A stretch of DNA of 64,000 bases from the NCBI RefSeq assembly GCF_021391675.1, contig NZ_CP090095.1, positions 4,611,559 to 4,675,558 of the forward strand, written 5' to 3'. This document shows positions 38,541 through 48,239 of this stretch, piece after piece; position 1 is the first letter of the stretch; the number at the start of each line of letters is the position of its first letter. The DNA is from Neorhizobium galegae. Its GTDB lineage: Bacteria; Pseudomonadota; Alphaproteobacteria; Rhizobiales; Rhizobiaceae. The notes under the pieces were generated by a model. It saw nothing but the letters and a program-made list of their open reading frames with translations. It ran no database searches and was not told where the DNA came from. A program made the position numbers and the translations under genes.

Positions 38541-40157
38541 TCAGTGCCGGAAATGCCGCATCCCGGTAAACACCATCGCAACGCCATGCTCGTCGGCGGC
38601 AGCGATCACCTCGTCGTCGCGCATCGAACCGCCCGGCTGGATGACTGCCGTGGCGCCGGCGGCGATCGCCGAAAGCAGGCCGTCCGCAAACGGGAAGAAC
38701 GCTTCCGAAGCGACCGCAGAGCCCTTGGTCATCGGCTCAGTCCAGCCCATGGCCTTCGCCGCCTCTTCCGCCTTGATGCCGGCGATGCGGGCGGAATCGA
38801 CGCGGCTCATCTGACCGGCGCCGATGCCGGCCGTCTGGCCGTCCTTGGCATAGACGACCGCATTCGACTTCACGTGCTTGGCGACCTTGAAGGCGAATTT
38901 CATGTCTTCAAGTTCGGTCGGCGTCGGCGCGCGCTTGGTGACGACGCGCAGATCTAGATCCTCGACCATGCCGTTGTCGCGGGTCTGGACCAGCAGGCCG
39001 CCGGAAACCGTCTTTGCCGTCAGACCGCGCGAGCGCGGGTCCGGCAGGCCGCCGGTCACCAGCAGGCGCAGGTTCTTCTTGGCGGCGATGATCGCCTGGG
39101 CCTCGTCGGAAACCTCCGGCGCGATGATGACTTCCGTGAACAGCTTGACGATCTCTTCGGCCGTCTCGGCGTCAAGAAGCTGGTTGACCGCGATGATGCC
39201 GCCGAAGGCCGAGGTGGAATCGCAGGCAAGCGCCCGGAGATAGGCTTGCCTGAGGCTCGGTCCGGTCGCCACGCCGCAGGGGTTGGCATGCTTGATGATC
39301 GCGCAGGCCGGCGCCTTTTCCGGCGAGAACTCGGCGATCAGCTCGAAGGCGCCGTCGGTATCGTTGATATTGTTGTAGGAGAGCTGCTTGCCCTGCAGGA
39401 GCTTAGCGGTCGCCACGCCCGGACGGTTTTCGCCAGTCACGTAGAAGCCGGCACTCTGGTGCGGGTTCTCGCCGTAGCGCATCTCTTCCTTGAGCACGCC
39501 GCCGATCGTCCGGTAGCGCGGGATCTCGATGTCGAGCGCTTCGGCGAACCAGTTGGAAATCGCCGTGTCGTAGGCCGCCGTGCGGGCATAGGCCTTGGCT
39601 GCCAGCTTCTGGCGGAAGGCATAGACCGTCTGGCCGTCATTCGAACGCAGCGCCTCGATCAGCGCCGGATAATCGGAAGGGTCGGTGACGGTGGTCACAT
39701 AGGCATGGTTCTTGGCGGATGCGCGGATCATCGCCGGGCCGCCGATATCGATGTTCTCGACCGTCGTCGGGTAGTCGCCGCCGGCGGCGCGCACTTCCTC
39801 GAACGGGTAGAGGTTGATGACGGCGAGATCGATGCCCTCGATGCCGTGTTCCTTCATCGCCGCGACGTGTTCCGCATCGTCGCGGATCGCCAGCAGGCCG
39901 CCATGCACCATCGGATGCAGCGTCTTCACCCGGCCGTCCATGATTTCCGGAAAACCCGTCACCTCCGACACGTCGGTGACGGCAAGGCCGGCCGCGGCGA
40001 TCGCCTTGTGGGTGCCGCCGGTCGACAGGAGCTTGACGCCCTGTTCGGTGAGCGCCTGGGCAAGCTCTATAATACCGGTCTTGTCGGAGACCGAGAGCAG
40101 CGCAGTGCGGATCCTGATGCGGTCGGGAGCGGGGATTTTCTTGGAAACGACGGCCAT
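38541..40157 (-). CDS. purH: Bifunctional AICAR transformylase/IMP cyclohydrolase
   Basis: A 538-residue enzyme of the last two purine steps. The N-terminal IMP cyclohydrolase (MGS-like) has [18 protein letters not shown] and [32 protein letters not shown]. The C-terminal transformylase has [32 protein letters not shown], the [11 protein letters not shown] active site, [18 protein letters not shown] and the end [14 protein letters not shown]. Length matches the family. It is preceded by the heparinase-like gene on the same strand, about 85 bases away. Confidence 0.98.
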   Translation of the reverse strand: MAVVSKKIPAPDRIRIRTALLSVSDKTGIIELAQALTEQGVKLLSTGGTHKAIAAAGLAVTDVSEVTGFPEIMDGRVKTLHPMVHGGLLAIRDDAEHVAAMKEHGIEGIDLAVINLYPFEEVRAAGGDYPTTVENIDIGGPAMIRASAKNHAYVTTVTDPSDYPALIEALRSNDGQTVYAFRQKLAAKAYARTAAYDTAISNWFAEALDIEIPRYRTIGGVLKEEMRYGENPHQSAGFYVTGENRPGVATAKLLQGKQLSYNNINDTDGAFELIAEFSPEKAPACAIIKHANPCGVATGPSLRQAYLRALACDSTSAFGGIIAVNQLLDAETAEEIVKLFTEVIIAPEVSDEAQAIIAAKKNLRLLVTGGLPDPRSRGLTAKTVSGGLLVQTRDNGMVEDLDLRVVTKRAPTPTELEDMKFAFKVAKHVKSNAVVYAKDGQTAGIGAGQMSRVDSARIAGIKAEEAAKAMGWTEPMTKGSAVASEAFFPFADGLLSAIAAGATAVIQPGGSMRDDEVIAAADEHGVAMVFTGMRHFRH

Positions 40158-40242
40158 CGGTCTCTCCTGGAAACGCGCCGCGGAACCCGGCGCACGGTAA
40201 GATGGCCGCCCGTTAGCACAGCTTGGCGGAAGAAGAAACGGC

Positions 40243-41931
40243 CTATTCGCCGCGCCTCAGCATCCAGCGTATTTCCGATGTCTCCGGCGGAGAAAACTCG
40301 ATGACGAGCTGCTGGCTCGGCCGCACGCCGGAAACGTCGGCAAAGAAGATGTCCTCGTCGATCATCACCTGCAGCCCCGGCGCCGCAAAGATCCAGGTCT
40401 CGCCATCAGGGGCGCGCATGCTGACGCTTTCCTCGTCCCGCCGCGAAAGCGTGATGACCGGGTGGATGTGGAAGCGCGCCACCGCCAGGAAAGGCCCGTT
40501 ATCGGCAGCCTTGCCCTCGGGCAGGTAGAGCCGGTCATGGCCCTTGATCTTGTTGCCCTTCACATTGAGGCCGATCTCGCGCTCGTGGAAAAACCCGAAC
40601 TGGTGGATGTAACCGTCGTGGCTGGCGCGCAGCCAGTCATTGCCGTGCATGTCGTCCCAGCGCTCGACCTCCACATCCGACACGCCGCCGAGCAGCATGG
40701 AGCCCGCGAAGCGGGACCGGATGATGCGGCTGGACGAGGTCTCGTTGAGCGTCACCGTCGAATGGGCGGGCGTCGAGCGCGACATGTGCCGGTAATTGCG
40801 GCCGGCATATTTCGGCGAACCGCAGTTGACGATGAAACGATGCCGGCCGGCCGACATCTCGAAGGAAAGACAGCCCGCATGCGCGCCGCGGGAAAGCCCG
40901 GGGGAGAGCGGCCGGCCGGTATCGACGATCAGCGTCGTGCCATCCGCCGACAGGCGGTGATAATGCATATGCGGCAGCGCCTTGAACGGCTTGCCCGCCG
41001 TCTCGTCATAACGCAGCACCGACATCAGCTCGCTCGCGGGCGTCGAGCTCGCACCGTTGAACAGCGCCAGATCGCCATCCTGATGGCGAAAGAAGCGGAG
41101 CGCTGGGTACATGCGGTCGATCGTCGGGATGAGCTTCTGCGGCAGGTCGTGGCCGAGATTGATATAGGTCTGGCGAAGCGGCAGGAGATCGATCAGCAGG
41201 TCGAGCACCGCACGCGGATTGCGCGACACATGCCCGCCATCGGCAAGGATCTGGCGTTCCAGCTCCCGATCCAGCCGCCTGCCCTCACGACGGATATAGG
41301 CGGCCCGCGTCGGCATCGAGATCGAGGCCATGGCGAGCGCGATCCTGAGTCTCAGCCGCGTATCGCCCTCGGGCGTGCAGCCGGCTATCTTCCTGAGATA
41401 ACGGACCTGGTAGGCGAGGCTTTTCATGAAGCGGCGATAGAAGCCGGCCTCGGCGCCCTGCAGCACCACGGTTGAATGCGAGAGCCAGGCGATCACCCGT
41501 TCAGCCGCCACATGTGCTTCCCAGGCAATGCCTTTCGGGCTTCGGCCATAAAGCACGATCCAGTCGGCAACGACCTGCCGGGCGCTGGCACAGGCCACTT
41601 CCGTCTTGTTGGTGCGGATATGGCGGAGCCAGGCGAAAGAATGCAGCCGCTCCGCTGCCGCTCGAGACGGCAGCTCGACGGAGAACGGCGATTGGCCATA
41701 GGTTTCGAGGATCCGCCCCGCGAGCGGGAACCTCCCCTCCAGGATCTCCTCCGCCACGAACGGATCGAGCGCCCGCAGATCCGTCGGCGCAACGATCAGC
41801 CGGTCCGGCACCTGCATCGAAAAGGAGGTCACGGCCAGGCGAAATCCGGCGGAGCGCCGGCAAAGGCGTCGCCAGATTTCCCGCAAGCCGAAGGACAGGA
41901 GCCTCCGGCGATCCGCGAGCCGCATCTTCAA
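40243..41931 (-). CDS. Heparinase II/III-like protein
   Basis: A 562-residue protein with an alpha-helical N-terminal half (about residues 50-280, many Arg) and a C-terminal heparinase II/III beta-sandwich (from [20 protein letters not shown], with [21 protein letters not shown] and [18 protein letters not shown] strands). Such enzymes are lyases for uronic-acid polysaccharides; the rhizobial copies sit by purH and rsmB and have no known substrate. No signal peptide is evident. The call on family is firm, the function is not. Confidence 0.85.
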   Translation of the reverse strand: MKMRLADRRRLLSFGLREIWRRLCRRSAGFRLAVTSFSMQVPDRLIVAPTDLRALDPFVAEEILEGRFPLAGRILETYGQSPFSVELPSRAAAERLHSFAWLRHIRTNKTEVACASARQVVADWIVLYGRSPKGIAWEAHVAAERVIAWLSHSTVVLQGAEAGFYRRFMKSLAYQVRYLRKIAGCTPEGDTRLRLRIALAMASISMPTRAAYIRREGRRLDRELERQILADGGHVSRNPRAVLDLLIDLLPLRQTYINLGHDLPQKLIPTIDRMYPALRFFRHQDGDLALFNGASSTPASELMSVLRYDETAGKPFKALPHMHYHRLSADGTTLIVDTGRPLSPGLSRGAHAGCLSFEMSAGRHRFIVNCGSPKYAGRNYRHMSRSTPAHSTVTLNETSSSRIIRSRFAGSMLLGGVSDVEVERWDDMHGNDWLRASHDGYIHQFGFFHEREIGLNVKGNKIKGHDRLYLPEGKAADNGPFLAVARFHIHPVITLSRRDEESVSMRAPDGETWIFAAPGLQVMIDEDIFFADVSGVRPSQQLVIEFSPPETSEIRWMLRRGE

Positions 41932-42025
41932 TCTGGAATACTCCGCAGGAATCAGCCTCCGCCCTGCCGGCGGGAATCAACTATTAGATTGTTCGAAAGT
42001 ATCAGCCGGTATGGTGAAGAAAGCC

Positions 42026-43438
42026 TTACCGGACCTGGAGCACGCTCGCGAAGAAGCCGTCCATGCCACCCACAAAATTTTCGCTGGCGGGCAGCATGGC
42101 CGGCGTGGTGCGGAATTCGCCAAGCGGCGAGATCGCGCCTTCCAGCCCAGGCCAGTCTCCAGGATTGACGGCCAGACGTTTCAATTCGGGATGGTCCTTG
42201 AGAACGCGCACAACCAGTTCCTCCCCCTCTGCCGAATCGAGCGAGCAATTGGAAAAAACGATAAGGCCGCCGGGTTTCACCAGCGTGACGGCGTGGCGCA
42301 GCATCTTTTCCTGCAGAGCCGCGAGCTTGTTCACATCGTCCGGACCCTTGGTCCAGAGCACATCCGGATGCCGGCGCGTGGTGCCGGTCGAGGAGCAGGG
42401 CGCATCGAGAAGCACGCCATCCAGCAGCTCTGCCGGCTTGAACTCGAAAAGGTCGCCGCCAACCAGTTCCGCCTCGTAGCCAAGCCGTCCGAGATTTTCC
42501 TTGAGCCGCGCCAGCCGATTACCGGATTGTTCGACGGCGATCACCTCGGCACCGGCCGCAATCAGCTGCGCCGTCTTGCCGCCGGGGGCCGCGCAGAGAT
42601 CTGCGACCTTCTTGCCCTTGAGATCGCCGAACAGCTTTGCCGGAATGCTGGCCGCGACATCCTGCACCCACCAGACACCGTCGTCGAACCCTTCGAGCGC
42701 GGAAACCGCGCCATCGAAGGCCGTCAGGCGAATGCTGCCGGTCGGCAGAACCGTGCCGCCGAGCTTTTCCGCCCAGGCAGCGGGATCGGATTTGACCGTC
42801 AGGTCGATGGCTGCCGGAACGAGCTGGGCCTCGGCGATACGATCCGCCTCCGCCTCGCCATAGAGGGCGACCAGACGCTTGCGGAACCAGGCCGGCACCG
42901 GGGATATGCTGGCAGTTGCGGCAAGGATATCGTCCTTTTCGCGGTCCAGCCGGCGCAGGACCGCATTCACCAGCTTGGCGAAGCGGCGATTGCGCGGGTC
43001 GCGATTGGCCTGCTCGACCGCGAGGTCGACGGCCGCATGCGGCGGCACGTCGAGATGCAGGATCTGCGCGGCAGCGATCACCAGCACATGGTGAAGCGCC
43101 CGAGCGCCTTCCGGCAGCGGCGTATCGATCAGCGAAGTGATCGCCGCCTCGATGCGCGGCAGATGCCGGAGTGCGGTATTGAGGATGGCGCGGGTCAGCG
43201 CCCGGTCAGCGTCGCTGAGCGCCCGATAGGCCGGATTGCCGTGGACGAGGTCGAGCATGCCGTCGAGCGAGATCTTGCGATCGATGACCGCCGCCAGCAA
43301 CTTGGCGGCCGTCACACGAACTTCGAGGCCCGCCTTGAAGGGGCCGCTTTCCCGCTCCGAGTGAGCTGGTCTCCTGCGCTGTTCGGCTGGTTTGCCCGAT
43401 GGCTTGTATGGCTTCTTGTTCTTCTTGTCTTCGTTCAA
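42026..43438 (-). CDS. rsmB: 16S rRNA (cytosine-967-C5)-methyltransferase, RsmB/NOP family
   Basis: A 470-residue RNA m5C methyltransferase. A Lys/Arg-rich start precedes a NusB-like RNA-binding domain (about residues 40-165). The methyltransferase domain has [15 protein letters not shown] for [23 protein letters not shown] with the conserved Pro-Cys, and [14 protein letters not shown] with the catalytic Cys. It overlaps the htpX end by four bases. The exact target base is assigned by family. Confidence 0.93.
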   Translation of the reverse strand: MNEDKKNKKPYKPSGKPAEQRRRPAHSERESGPFKAGLEVRVTAAKLLAAVIDRKISLDGMLDLVHGNPAYRALSDADRALTRAILNTALRHLPRIEAAITSLIDTPLPEGARALHHVLVIAAAQILHLDVPPHAAVDLAVEQANRDPRNRRFAKLVNAVLRRLDREKDDILAATASISPVPAWFRKRLVALYGEAEADRIAEAQLVPAAIDLTVKSDPAAWAEKLGGTVLPTGSIRLTAFDGAVSALEGFDDGVWWVQDVAASIPAKLFGDLKGKKVADLCAAPGGKTAQLIAAGAEVIAVEQSGNRLARLKENLGRLGYEAELVGGDLFEFKPAELLDGVLLDAPCSSTGTTRRHPDVLWTKGPDDVNKLAALQEKMLRHAVTLVKPGGLIVFSNCSLDSAEGEELVVRVLKDHPELKRLAVNPGDWPGLEGAISPLGEFRTTPAMLPASENFVGGMDGFFASVLQVR

Positions 43439-44397
43439 GACCAGGGACCTTTGCGCGGTTCATCCGAGCCGCGGCCCCAACCGGTATTCGGAACGGAGCG
43501 CGCGGTGCGCTGCGGTCTATCAGCCTGGAACCCGGCCGTCGAGGCACCGCTGCGGAACTCCCCGGCCATCTGCTGCAGCGCGGCGATACGGTTCCCGGTG
43601 TCCGGGTGGGTCGAGAACAGGTTGTCCATGCGCTCGCCCGACAGCGGGTTGATGATGAACATATGCGCCGTTGCGGGATTGCGTTCGGCCTCGTAGTTCG
43701 GGATCTGATGCGCGGCACCGGCGATCTTGCCGAGTGCTGAGGCGAGCCACAGCGGATTGCCGCAGATTTCGGCGCCGCGACGGTCGGCCGAATATTCGCG
43801 CGTCCGGCTGATCGCCATCTGCACCAGCATCGCCGCGAACGGGGCGACGATCATCGCCACGATCACGCCGATGAAGCCGAGCGGATTGTTGTTCTCGCGA
43901 TTGCCGCCGAAGAAGAAGGCGAAATTGCCGAGCATCGAGATCGCGCCGGCAAGCGTCGCGGTGATCGTCATGGTCAGGGTGTCGCGGTTCTGGATATGCG
44001 CGAGCTCGTGCGCCATCACGCCCGCCACTTCCTCATGCGTCAGCCGCTGCATCAGCCCGGTCGAGGCGGCAACGGCCGCGTTCTGCGGATTACGGCCGGT
44101 CGCAAAAGCGTTCGGCTGCGGATTGTCGTAGACATAGACCTTCGGCATCGGCAGGCCGGCATTGGCCGAAAGGTCGCGGATCATGTTGTAGAATTCCGGG
44201 GCGCTGCGCGCATCGACTTCCTGCGCATGATAGGCCGACAGCACCATCTTGTCGGAATTCCAGTAGGAAAACAGGTTCATGCCGGCAGCGATCACCAACG
44301 CGATCATCATGCCGCCCGTGCCGCCGATCAGAAAGCCGATCCCCATGAACAGGGCAGTCATGAAGGCCAGAAGCATGGCGGTGCGCATTACATTCAT
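43435..44397 (-). CDS. htpX: Membrane zinc metalloprotease HtpX
   Basis: A 320-residue M48 protease of the inner membrane that degrades misfolded membrane proteins. Two N-terminal helices (residues 7-26 and 29-45) precede [16 protein letters not shown], the HExxH zinc site at His 130-134, and two more helices follow ([15 protein letters not shown] region). [11 protein letters not shown] gives the downstream zinc Glu. The C-terminus is Arg/Gly-rich. The start at 44397 is favoured by GGAGAG at suitable spacing. It overlaps rsmB by four bases, as in other rhizobia. Confidence 0.95.
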   Translation of the reverse strand: MNVMRTAMLLAFMTALFMGIGFLIGGTGGMMIALVIAAGMNLFSYWNSDKMVLSAYHAQEVDARSAPEFYNMIRDLSANAGLPMPKVYVYDNPQPNAFATGRNPQNAAVAASTGLMQRLTHEEVAGVMAHELAHIQNRDTLTMTITATLAGAISMLGNFAFFFGGNRENNNPLGFIGVIVAMIVAPFAAMLVQMAISRTREYSADRRGAEICGNPLWLASALGKIAGAAHQIPNYEAERNPATAHMFIINPLSGERMDNLFSTHPDTGNRIAALQQMAGEFRSGASTAGFQADRPQRTARSVPNTGWGRGSDEPRKGPWS

Positions 44398-44519
44398 CGT
44401 CATCTCTCCCGTTGCCGATATCGTCCCAGAGCGGGTAAAGGGTTTTCCACTGGGCACGAACGCCTTATGATGTGGTCAATTCGACCAGAGTTTTCAATAA
44501 TCCACCGGCGAAGCCCACG

Positions 44520-44738
44520 ATGCAAAGCGCAGATAACGACAATTCAGAAATCCTACCGGAAGAAGGTGCGCCTAAGAAGCCACTTTCCCCGGCCGCCGAG
44601 CGGGCCTTGAAGGAAGCCGAAGAGCGCCGCCAGGCAGCGGCCAAGGCCGAACTGCCCGAAGAATTCGGCGGCCGCGGCGGCGCCGACCCCGCCCGCTTCG
44701 GCGACTGGGAGATCAACGGCCGGGCGATCGATTTCTAA
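44520..44738 (+). CDS. DUF1674/SDHAF4-like succinate dehydrogenase assembly factor
   Basis: A 72-residue protein. The C-terminal GADPARFGDWEINGRAIDF is the DUF1674/SDHAF4 signature, preceded by the Ala/Glu-rich helix PAAERALKEAEERRQAAAKA. SDHAF4 stabilises flavinylated SDHA in mitochondria; bacterial relatives are inferred to do the same. The start is uncertain: ATG at 44520 fits family length, and GTG at 44472 would add 16 residues. It is followed after 25 bases by the nuclease-like gene. Confidence 0.8.
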   Translation: MQSADNDNSEILPEEGAPKKPLSPAAERALKEAEERRQAAAKAELPEEFGGRGGADPARFGDWEINGRAIDF

Positions 44739-44763
44739 GTAAATATTCCTATTGACTTCGATC

Positions 44764-45234
44764 ATGGATCGGAATTTATTCCTTTCCATGATCAAGTCGC
44801 TTCTGATTCTCATCGGCATCGTCGCGGTGTTCGCCACCGAGGCGGAAGCGCGTGACGAAATCTCGGGACCAGTGGCGGCCGAAATCCTGCGGGTCATCGA
44901 CGGCGATACGCTGCTGGTTGAAGCGCAGCCTTGGCCGCAGCAGAAGATGGAAGTTTATGTGCGCATCCGGGGCATCGATGCGCCGGAGCTGAAATCGAAA
45001 TGCGAGCGGCTTCGTGAGGCGGGCCTTGGCGCCCAACGTGCGCTCGAAGCGCTGACCGCCCAATCACGCAAAATTCAGCTCACCCATATTTCCGGCGACA
45101 AATATTTCGGCCGCATCGTCGCAGACGTGGTGCTCTCCGATGGCCGCAGCGCCGGTGGCGACCTGCTGCTCGCTGGCCTCGTGCAGACCTATGACGGCGG
45201 TCGCAAGCCGCGGCAGGTCTGCGACACGGACTGA
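44764..45234 (+). CDS. Thermonuclease-like (SNase) exported protein
   Basis: About 156 residues. A hydrophobic signal segment (MIKSLLILIGIVAVFATEAEA) is followed by an SNase-type OB fold: AAEILRVIDGDTLLVEA, VYVRIRGIDAPELKSKC and YFGRIVADVVLSDG. The catalytic-type Arg/Asp/Glu positions of nuclease (IDGDT, RIRGIDAPE) are present, but the length is at the lower end. It may hydrolyse nucleic acid in the periplasm. Start may be 44764 or 44788; neither has a clear ribosome site. Confidence 0.82.
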   Translation: MDRNLFLSMIKSLLILIGIVAVFATEAEARDEISGPVAAEILRVIDGDTLLVEAQPWPQQKMEVYVRIRGIDAPELKSKCERLREAGLGAQRALEALTAQSRKIQLTHISGDKYFGRIVADVVLSDGRSAGGDLLLAGLVQTYDGGRKPRQVCDTD

Positions 45235-45264
45235 AAGGCCGCCCGGTTTCCCGAGCGGCCTTTT
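45234..45264. terminator. Bidirectional terminator between the nuclease-like gene and acsA
   Basis: AAAGGCCGCCCGG and CGAGCGGCCTTTT pair with one mismatch around a TTTCC loop. It lies immediately after the nuclease-like stop and just before the end of acsA on the other strand. Confidence 0.8.
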
Positions 45265-45271
45265 GGTTCGA

Positions 45272-47224
45272 TCAGCCTGCCTTGTTCTGGCGGTTGGCGA
45301 TCAGGTCGTCCACTACGCCAGGATCAGCGAGCGTCGAAATATCGCCGAGTGAGCCGAAATCGTCCTCGGCGATCTTGCGCAGGATGCGGCGCATGATCTT
45401 GCCGGAGCGGGTCTTCGGCAGGCCGGGTGCGAACTGGATCTTGTCCGGCGCCGCGATAGGGCCAATCTCCTGGCGGACGTGCTTCACCAGTTCCTGGCGC
45501 AGCGCGTCATTGCCCTCATGCCCGGACATCAGGGTCACGTAGCAATAGATACCCTGGCCCTTGATGTTGTGCGGATAACCGACGACGGCCGCTTCCGACA
45601 CGAGATGGTGCGAGACGAGCGCCGATTCCACTTCCGCGGTGCCGAGCCGGTGGCCGGAGACGTTGAGCACGTCATCGACGCGGCCGGTGATCCAGTAATA
45701 ACCGTCCTCGTCGCGACGGCAGCCGTCGCCGGTGAAATATTTCCCCTTGTAGGTAGAGAAATAGGCCTCGATGAAGCGGTCATGGTCGCCGTAGAGCGTG
45801 CGCATCATGCCCGGCCACGCGTCGGTGATGCAGAGATTGCCGTCGGCCGCGCCTTCCAGCACCTTGCCCTCGTTGTCGACCAGTTCCGGCTTCACGCCGA
45901 AGAACGGCTTGGTCGCCGAACCCGGCTTCAGGTCGGTGGCGCCCGGGAGCGGGGTGATCATGTGACCACCGGTTTCCGTCTGCCACCAGGTATCGACGAC
46001 CGGGCAGCGCTTGTCGCCCACCACGTTGTAATACCATTCCCAGGCTTCCGGATTGATCGGCTCGCCGACCGTACCGAGCAGGCGCAGGCTTTCCCGCGAG
46101 GAGCGCTTCACGAATTCGTCGCCGGCACCCATCAGCGAGCGGATTGCCGTCGGCGCGGTATAGAAGATGTTGACCTTGTGCTTGTCGATGATTTCCCAGA
46201 AACGGCCCTGGTCGGGGAAGTTCGGCACGCCTTCGAACATCAGCGAGGTGGCGCAGTTCGCAAGCGGCCCGTAGACGATGTAGGAATGGCCGGTGACCCA
46301 GCCCACATCCGCCGTGCACCAGTAGATGTCGCCGTCATGGTAGTCGAACGTGTATTCGTGGGTCATCGCCGCGAAGACGAGATAACCGCCGGTCGTGTGC
46401 AGCACGCCCTTCGGCTTGCCGGTCGAACCCGACGTGTAGAGGATGAACAGCGGATCTTCCGCTTTCATCTTCGCCGGCTCGCAGTGCTCCTTCACGGTGG
46501 CGATTTCCTGGTGGTACCAGAGGTCGCGGCCGGGCGCCCAGCCGGTCTTGCCGCCGGTGCGGCGCACCACCACGACCTTGTTGACGATCACGTGCTGGCG
46601 GGCCGCGATATGGATCGCCGTATCGGTATTGTCCTTGAGCGGCACCGGCTTTCCGCCGCGCACACCCTCGTCGCAGGTGATCACGAAGGTGGACTGGCAG
46701 TCGATGATGCGGCCGGCCAGCGCTTCCGGCGAGAACCCGCCGAACACGACCGAATGCACCGCGCCGATGCGGGCGCAGGCGAGCATCGCATAGGCCGCTT
46801 CCGGGATCATCGGCATGTAGATGGTGACGCGGTCGCCCTTCTTGACGCCGTGTTTCTTCAAGACGTTGGCGAGCCGGCAGACCTGATCGTAAAGCTGGTT
46901 ATAGGTGATCTTCTTGTCGATATAGGGATTGTCGCCTTCCCAGATCAGCGCCGTGCGCTCCCCATGGGTCTTCAGGTGGCGGTCGATGCAATTGTAGGAG
47001 ACGTTGGTCAGGCCGTCCTCGAACCACTTGATCGAGACCTTGCCCTTGAAGGAGGTATTCTTGACTTTGGTATAGGGCTTGAACCAGTCGATGCGCTTGC
47101 CGTGCTTGCCCCAGAACTTGTCCGGATCCTCGACGCTCTCCTCGTACCATTTTTCGTATTTGTCCTTGTCGATGAGCGCTTTCGCTTTGGCAGACTTGAG
47201 GACCGGGTAGACTTTTTCGGACAT
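45272..47224 (-). CDS. acsA: Acetyl-CoA synthetase (acetate-CoA ligase)
   Basis: A 650-residue AMP-forming enzyme that activates acetate through acetyl-AMP. The core motif [21 protein letters not shown] binds ATP phosphates, WWQTETGG binds the adenylate, and the C-terminal domain has [13 protein letters not shown] with the regulatory acetylatable Lys. The start at 47224 is preceded by GGGAGG; 22 upstream codons are discarded. PrpE, a propionyl-CoA synthetase, lies about 1 kb away beyond trcR on the same strand. Confidence 0.97.
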   Translation of the reverse strand: MSEKVYPVLKSAKAKALIDKDKYEKWYEESVEDPDKFWGKHGKRIDWFKPYTKVKNTSFKGKVSIKWFEDGLTNVSYNCIDRHLKTHGERTALIWEGDNPYIDKKITYNQLYDQVCRLANVLKKHGVKKGDRVTIYMPMIPEAAYAMLACARIGAVHSVVFGGFSPEALAGRIIDCQSTFVITCDEGVRGGKPVPLKDNTDTAIHIAARQHVIVNKVVVVRRTGGKTGWAPGRDLWYHQEIATVKEHCEPAKMKAEDPLFILYTSGSTGKPKGVLHTTGGYLVFAAMTHEYTFDYHDGDIYWCTADVGWVTGHSYIVYGPLANCATSLMFEGVPNFPDQGRFWEIIDKHKVNIFYTAPTAIRSLMGAGDEFVKRSSRESLRLLGTVGEPINPEAWEWYYNVVGDKRCPVVDTWWQTETGGHMITPLPGATDLKPGSATKPFFGVKPELVDNEGKVLEGAADGNLCITDAWPGMMRTLYGDHDRFIEAYFSTYKGKYFTGDGCRRDEDGYYWITGRVDDVLNVSGHRLGTAEVESALVSHHLVSEAAVVGYPHNIKGQGIYCYVTLMSGHEGNDALRQELVKHVRQEIGPIAAPDKIQFAPGLPKTRSGKIMRRILRKIAEDDFGSLGDISTLADPGVVDDLIANRQNKAG

Positions 47225-47464
47225 GAACACCTCCCTGAATTGGCACGCATGACGACGCATCGAGCCGTCAGCGATATGTGCCGCATTCATAACAGGTGAG
47301 GCAAGGGCGGCAATTAGACAAACGGTTCATCCGGGCGGCAACGATCTCGCTTCAAAGATTTGCAATTCTGTCCCAATTCGATTATAGGGCGGTAAATTCC
47401 CGGAAATTGTGGTTGATACCCACGGCCCGCGACACCGGCGCGGACGGACAGAGGACCTATACCC

Positions 47465-48181
47465 ATGGCTCAACAATTGCTCATGCCGAAGGCGACCGCT
47501 GTATGGCTGGTCGACAATACCGCGCTTTCCTTCGAACAGATCGCCAATTTCTGCAAACTCCACCCGCTCGAGGTGAAGGCGATTGCGGATGGCGAAGCGG
47601 CGCAGGGCATCAAGGGCCTCGACCCGATCGCCACCGGTCAGCTTTCGCGCGATGAAATCGAGCGAGGCGAAAAGGACATCAATCACAAGCTGAAGCTTTC
47701 CGAGCCGAAGGTTCGCGTGCCCGAATCGAAGCGCCGTGGCCCGCGCTACACGCCGGTCTCCAAGCGCCAGGACCGCCCGAACGCCATTCTCTGGCTGGTC
47801 CGCAACCATCCGGAACTGAAAGACGCCCAGATCTCCCGCCTCGTCGGCACCACCAAGTCGACGATCGAGCAGATTCGCGAGCGCACCCACTGGAACTCGA
47901 CCAACCTGACGCCGATGGATCCGGTGACGCTCGGCCTCTGCAGCCAGATCGACCTCGACCTCGAAGTCGAACGTGCTTCCAAGGGCCGACCACTGCCGAC
48001 CGCCGCCGAACTCGGCGCTTCCCTGCAGCCCGCGAGCGAGACCGAAAACCTCGGTTTCAATTATCGCAACGAGCGCGAGGAAGAGAAGGAAAAGGAGATC
48101 GACGCGGACGCCGTTTTCGCCAAGCTCTCGTCGCTCAAGTCCACCCGTCGCGACGACGACGAGGAAGAAGACCGGTTCTGA
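47465..48181 (+). CDS. trcR: Cell cycle transcriptional regulator TrcR (DUF1013)
   Basis: A 238-residue alphaproteobacterial protein beginning MAQQLLMPKATAVWLVDNTALSFEQIANFC. It has a helix-turn-helix-like segment (AILWLVRNHPELKDAQISRLVGTTKSTIEQIRERTHWN, about residues 105-143), then a tail rich in Glu and Lys. DUF1013 proteins are named TrcR and act with the CtrA/GcrA network in Caulobacter and relatives; direct function here is by homology. The 240 bases before it carry the acsA and trcR promoters, with no clear consensus seen. Confidence 0.9.
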   Translation: MAQQLLMPKATAVWLVDNTALSFEQIANFCKLHPLEVKAIADGEAAQGIKGLDPIATGQLSRDEIERGEKDINHKLKLSEPKVRVPESKRRGPRYTPVSKRQDRPNAILWLVRNHPELKDAQISRLVGTTKSTIEQIRERTHWNSTNLTPMDPVTLGLCSQIDLDLEVERASKGRPLPTAAELGASLQPASETENLGFNYRNEREEEKEKEIDADAVFAKLSSLKSTRRDDDEEEDRF

Positions 48182-48204
48182 TCGAACCTCTTTCGATTGC
48201 ATTC

Positions 48205-48236
48205 AAAAAGCCCCGGATCGTCTCCGGGGCTTTTTT
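48205..48236. terminator. Bidirectional terminator between trcR and prpE
   Basis: AAAAAGCCCCGGA (48205-48217) and TCCGGGGCTTTTT (48223-48235) form a perfect 13-bp stem with a 5-base loop and a T-run. It lies between convergent genes. Confidence 0.92.
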
Positions 48237-48239
48237 CGT

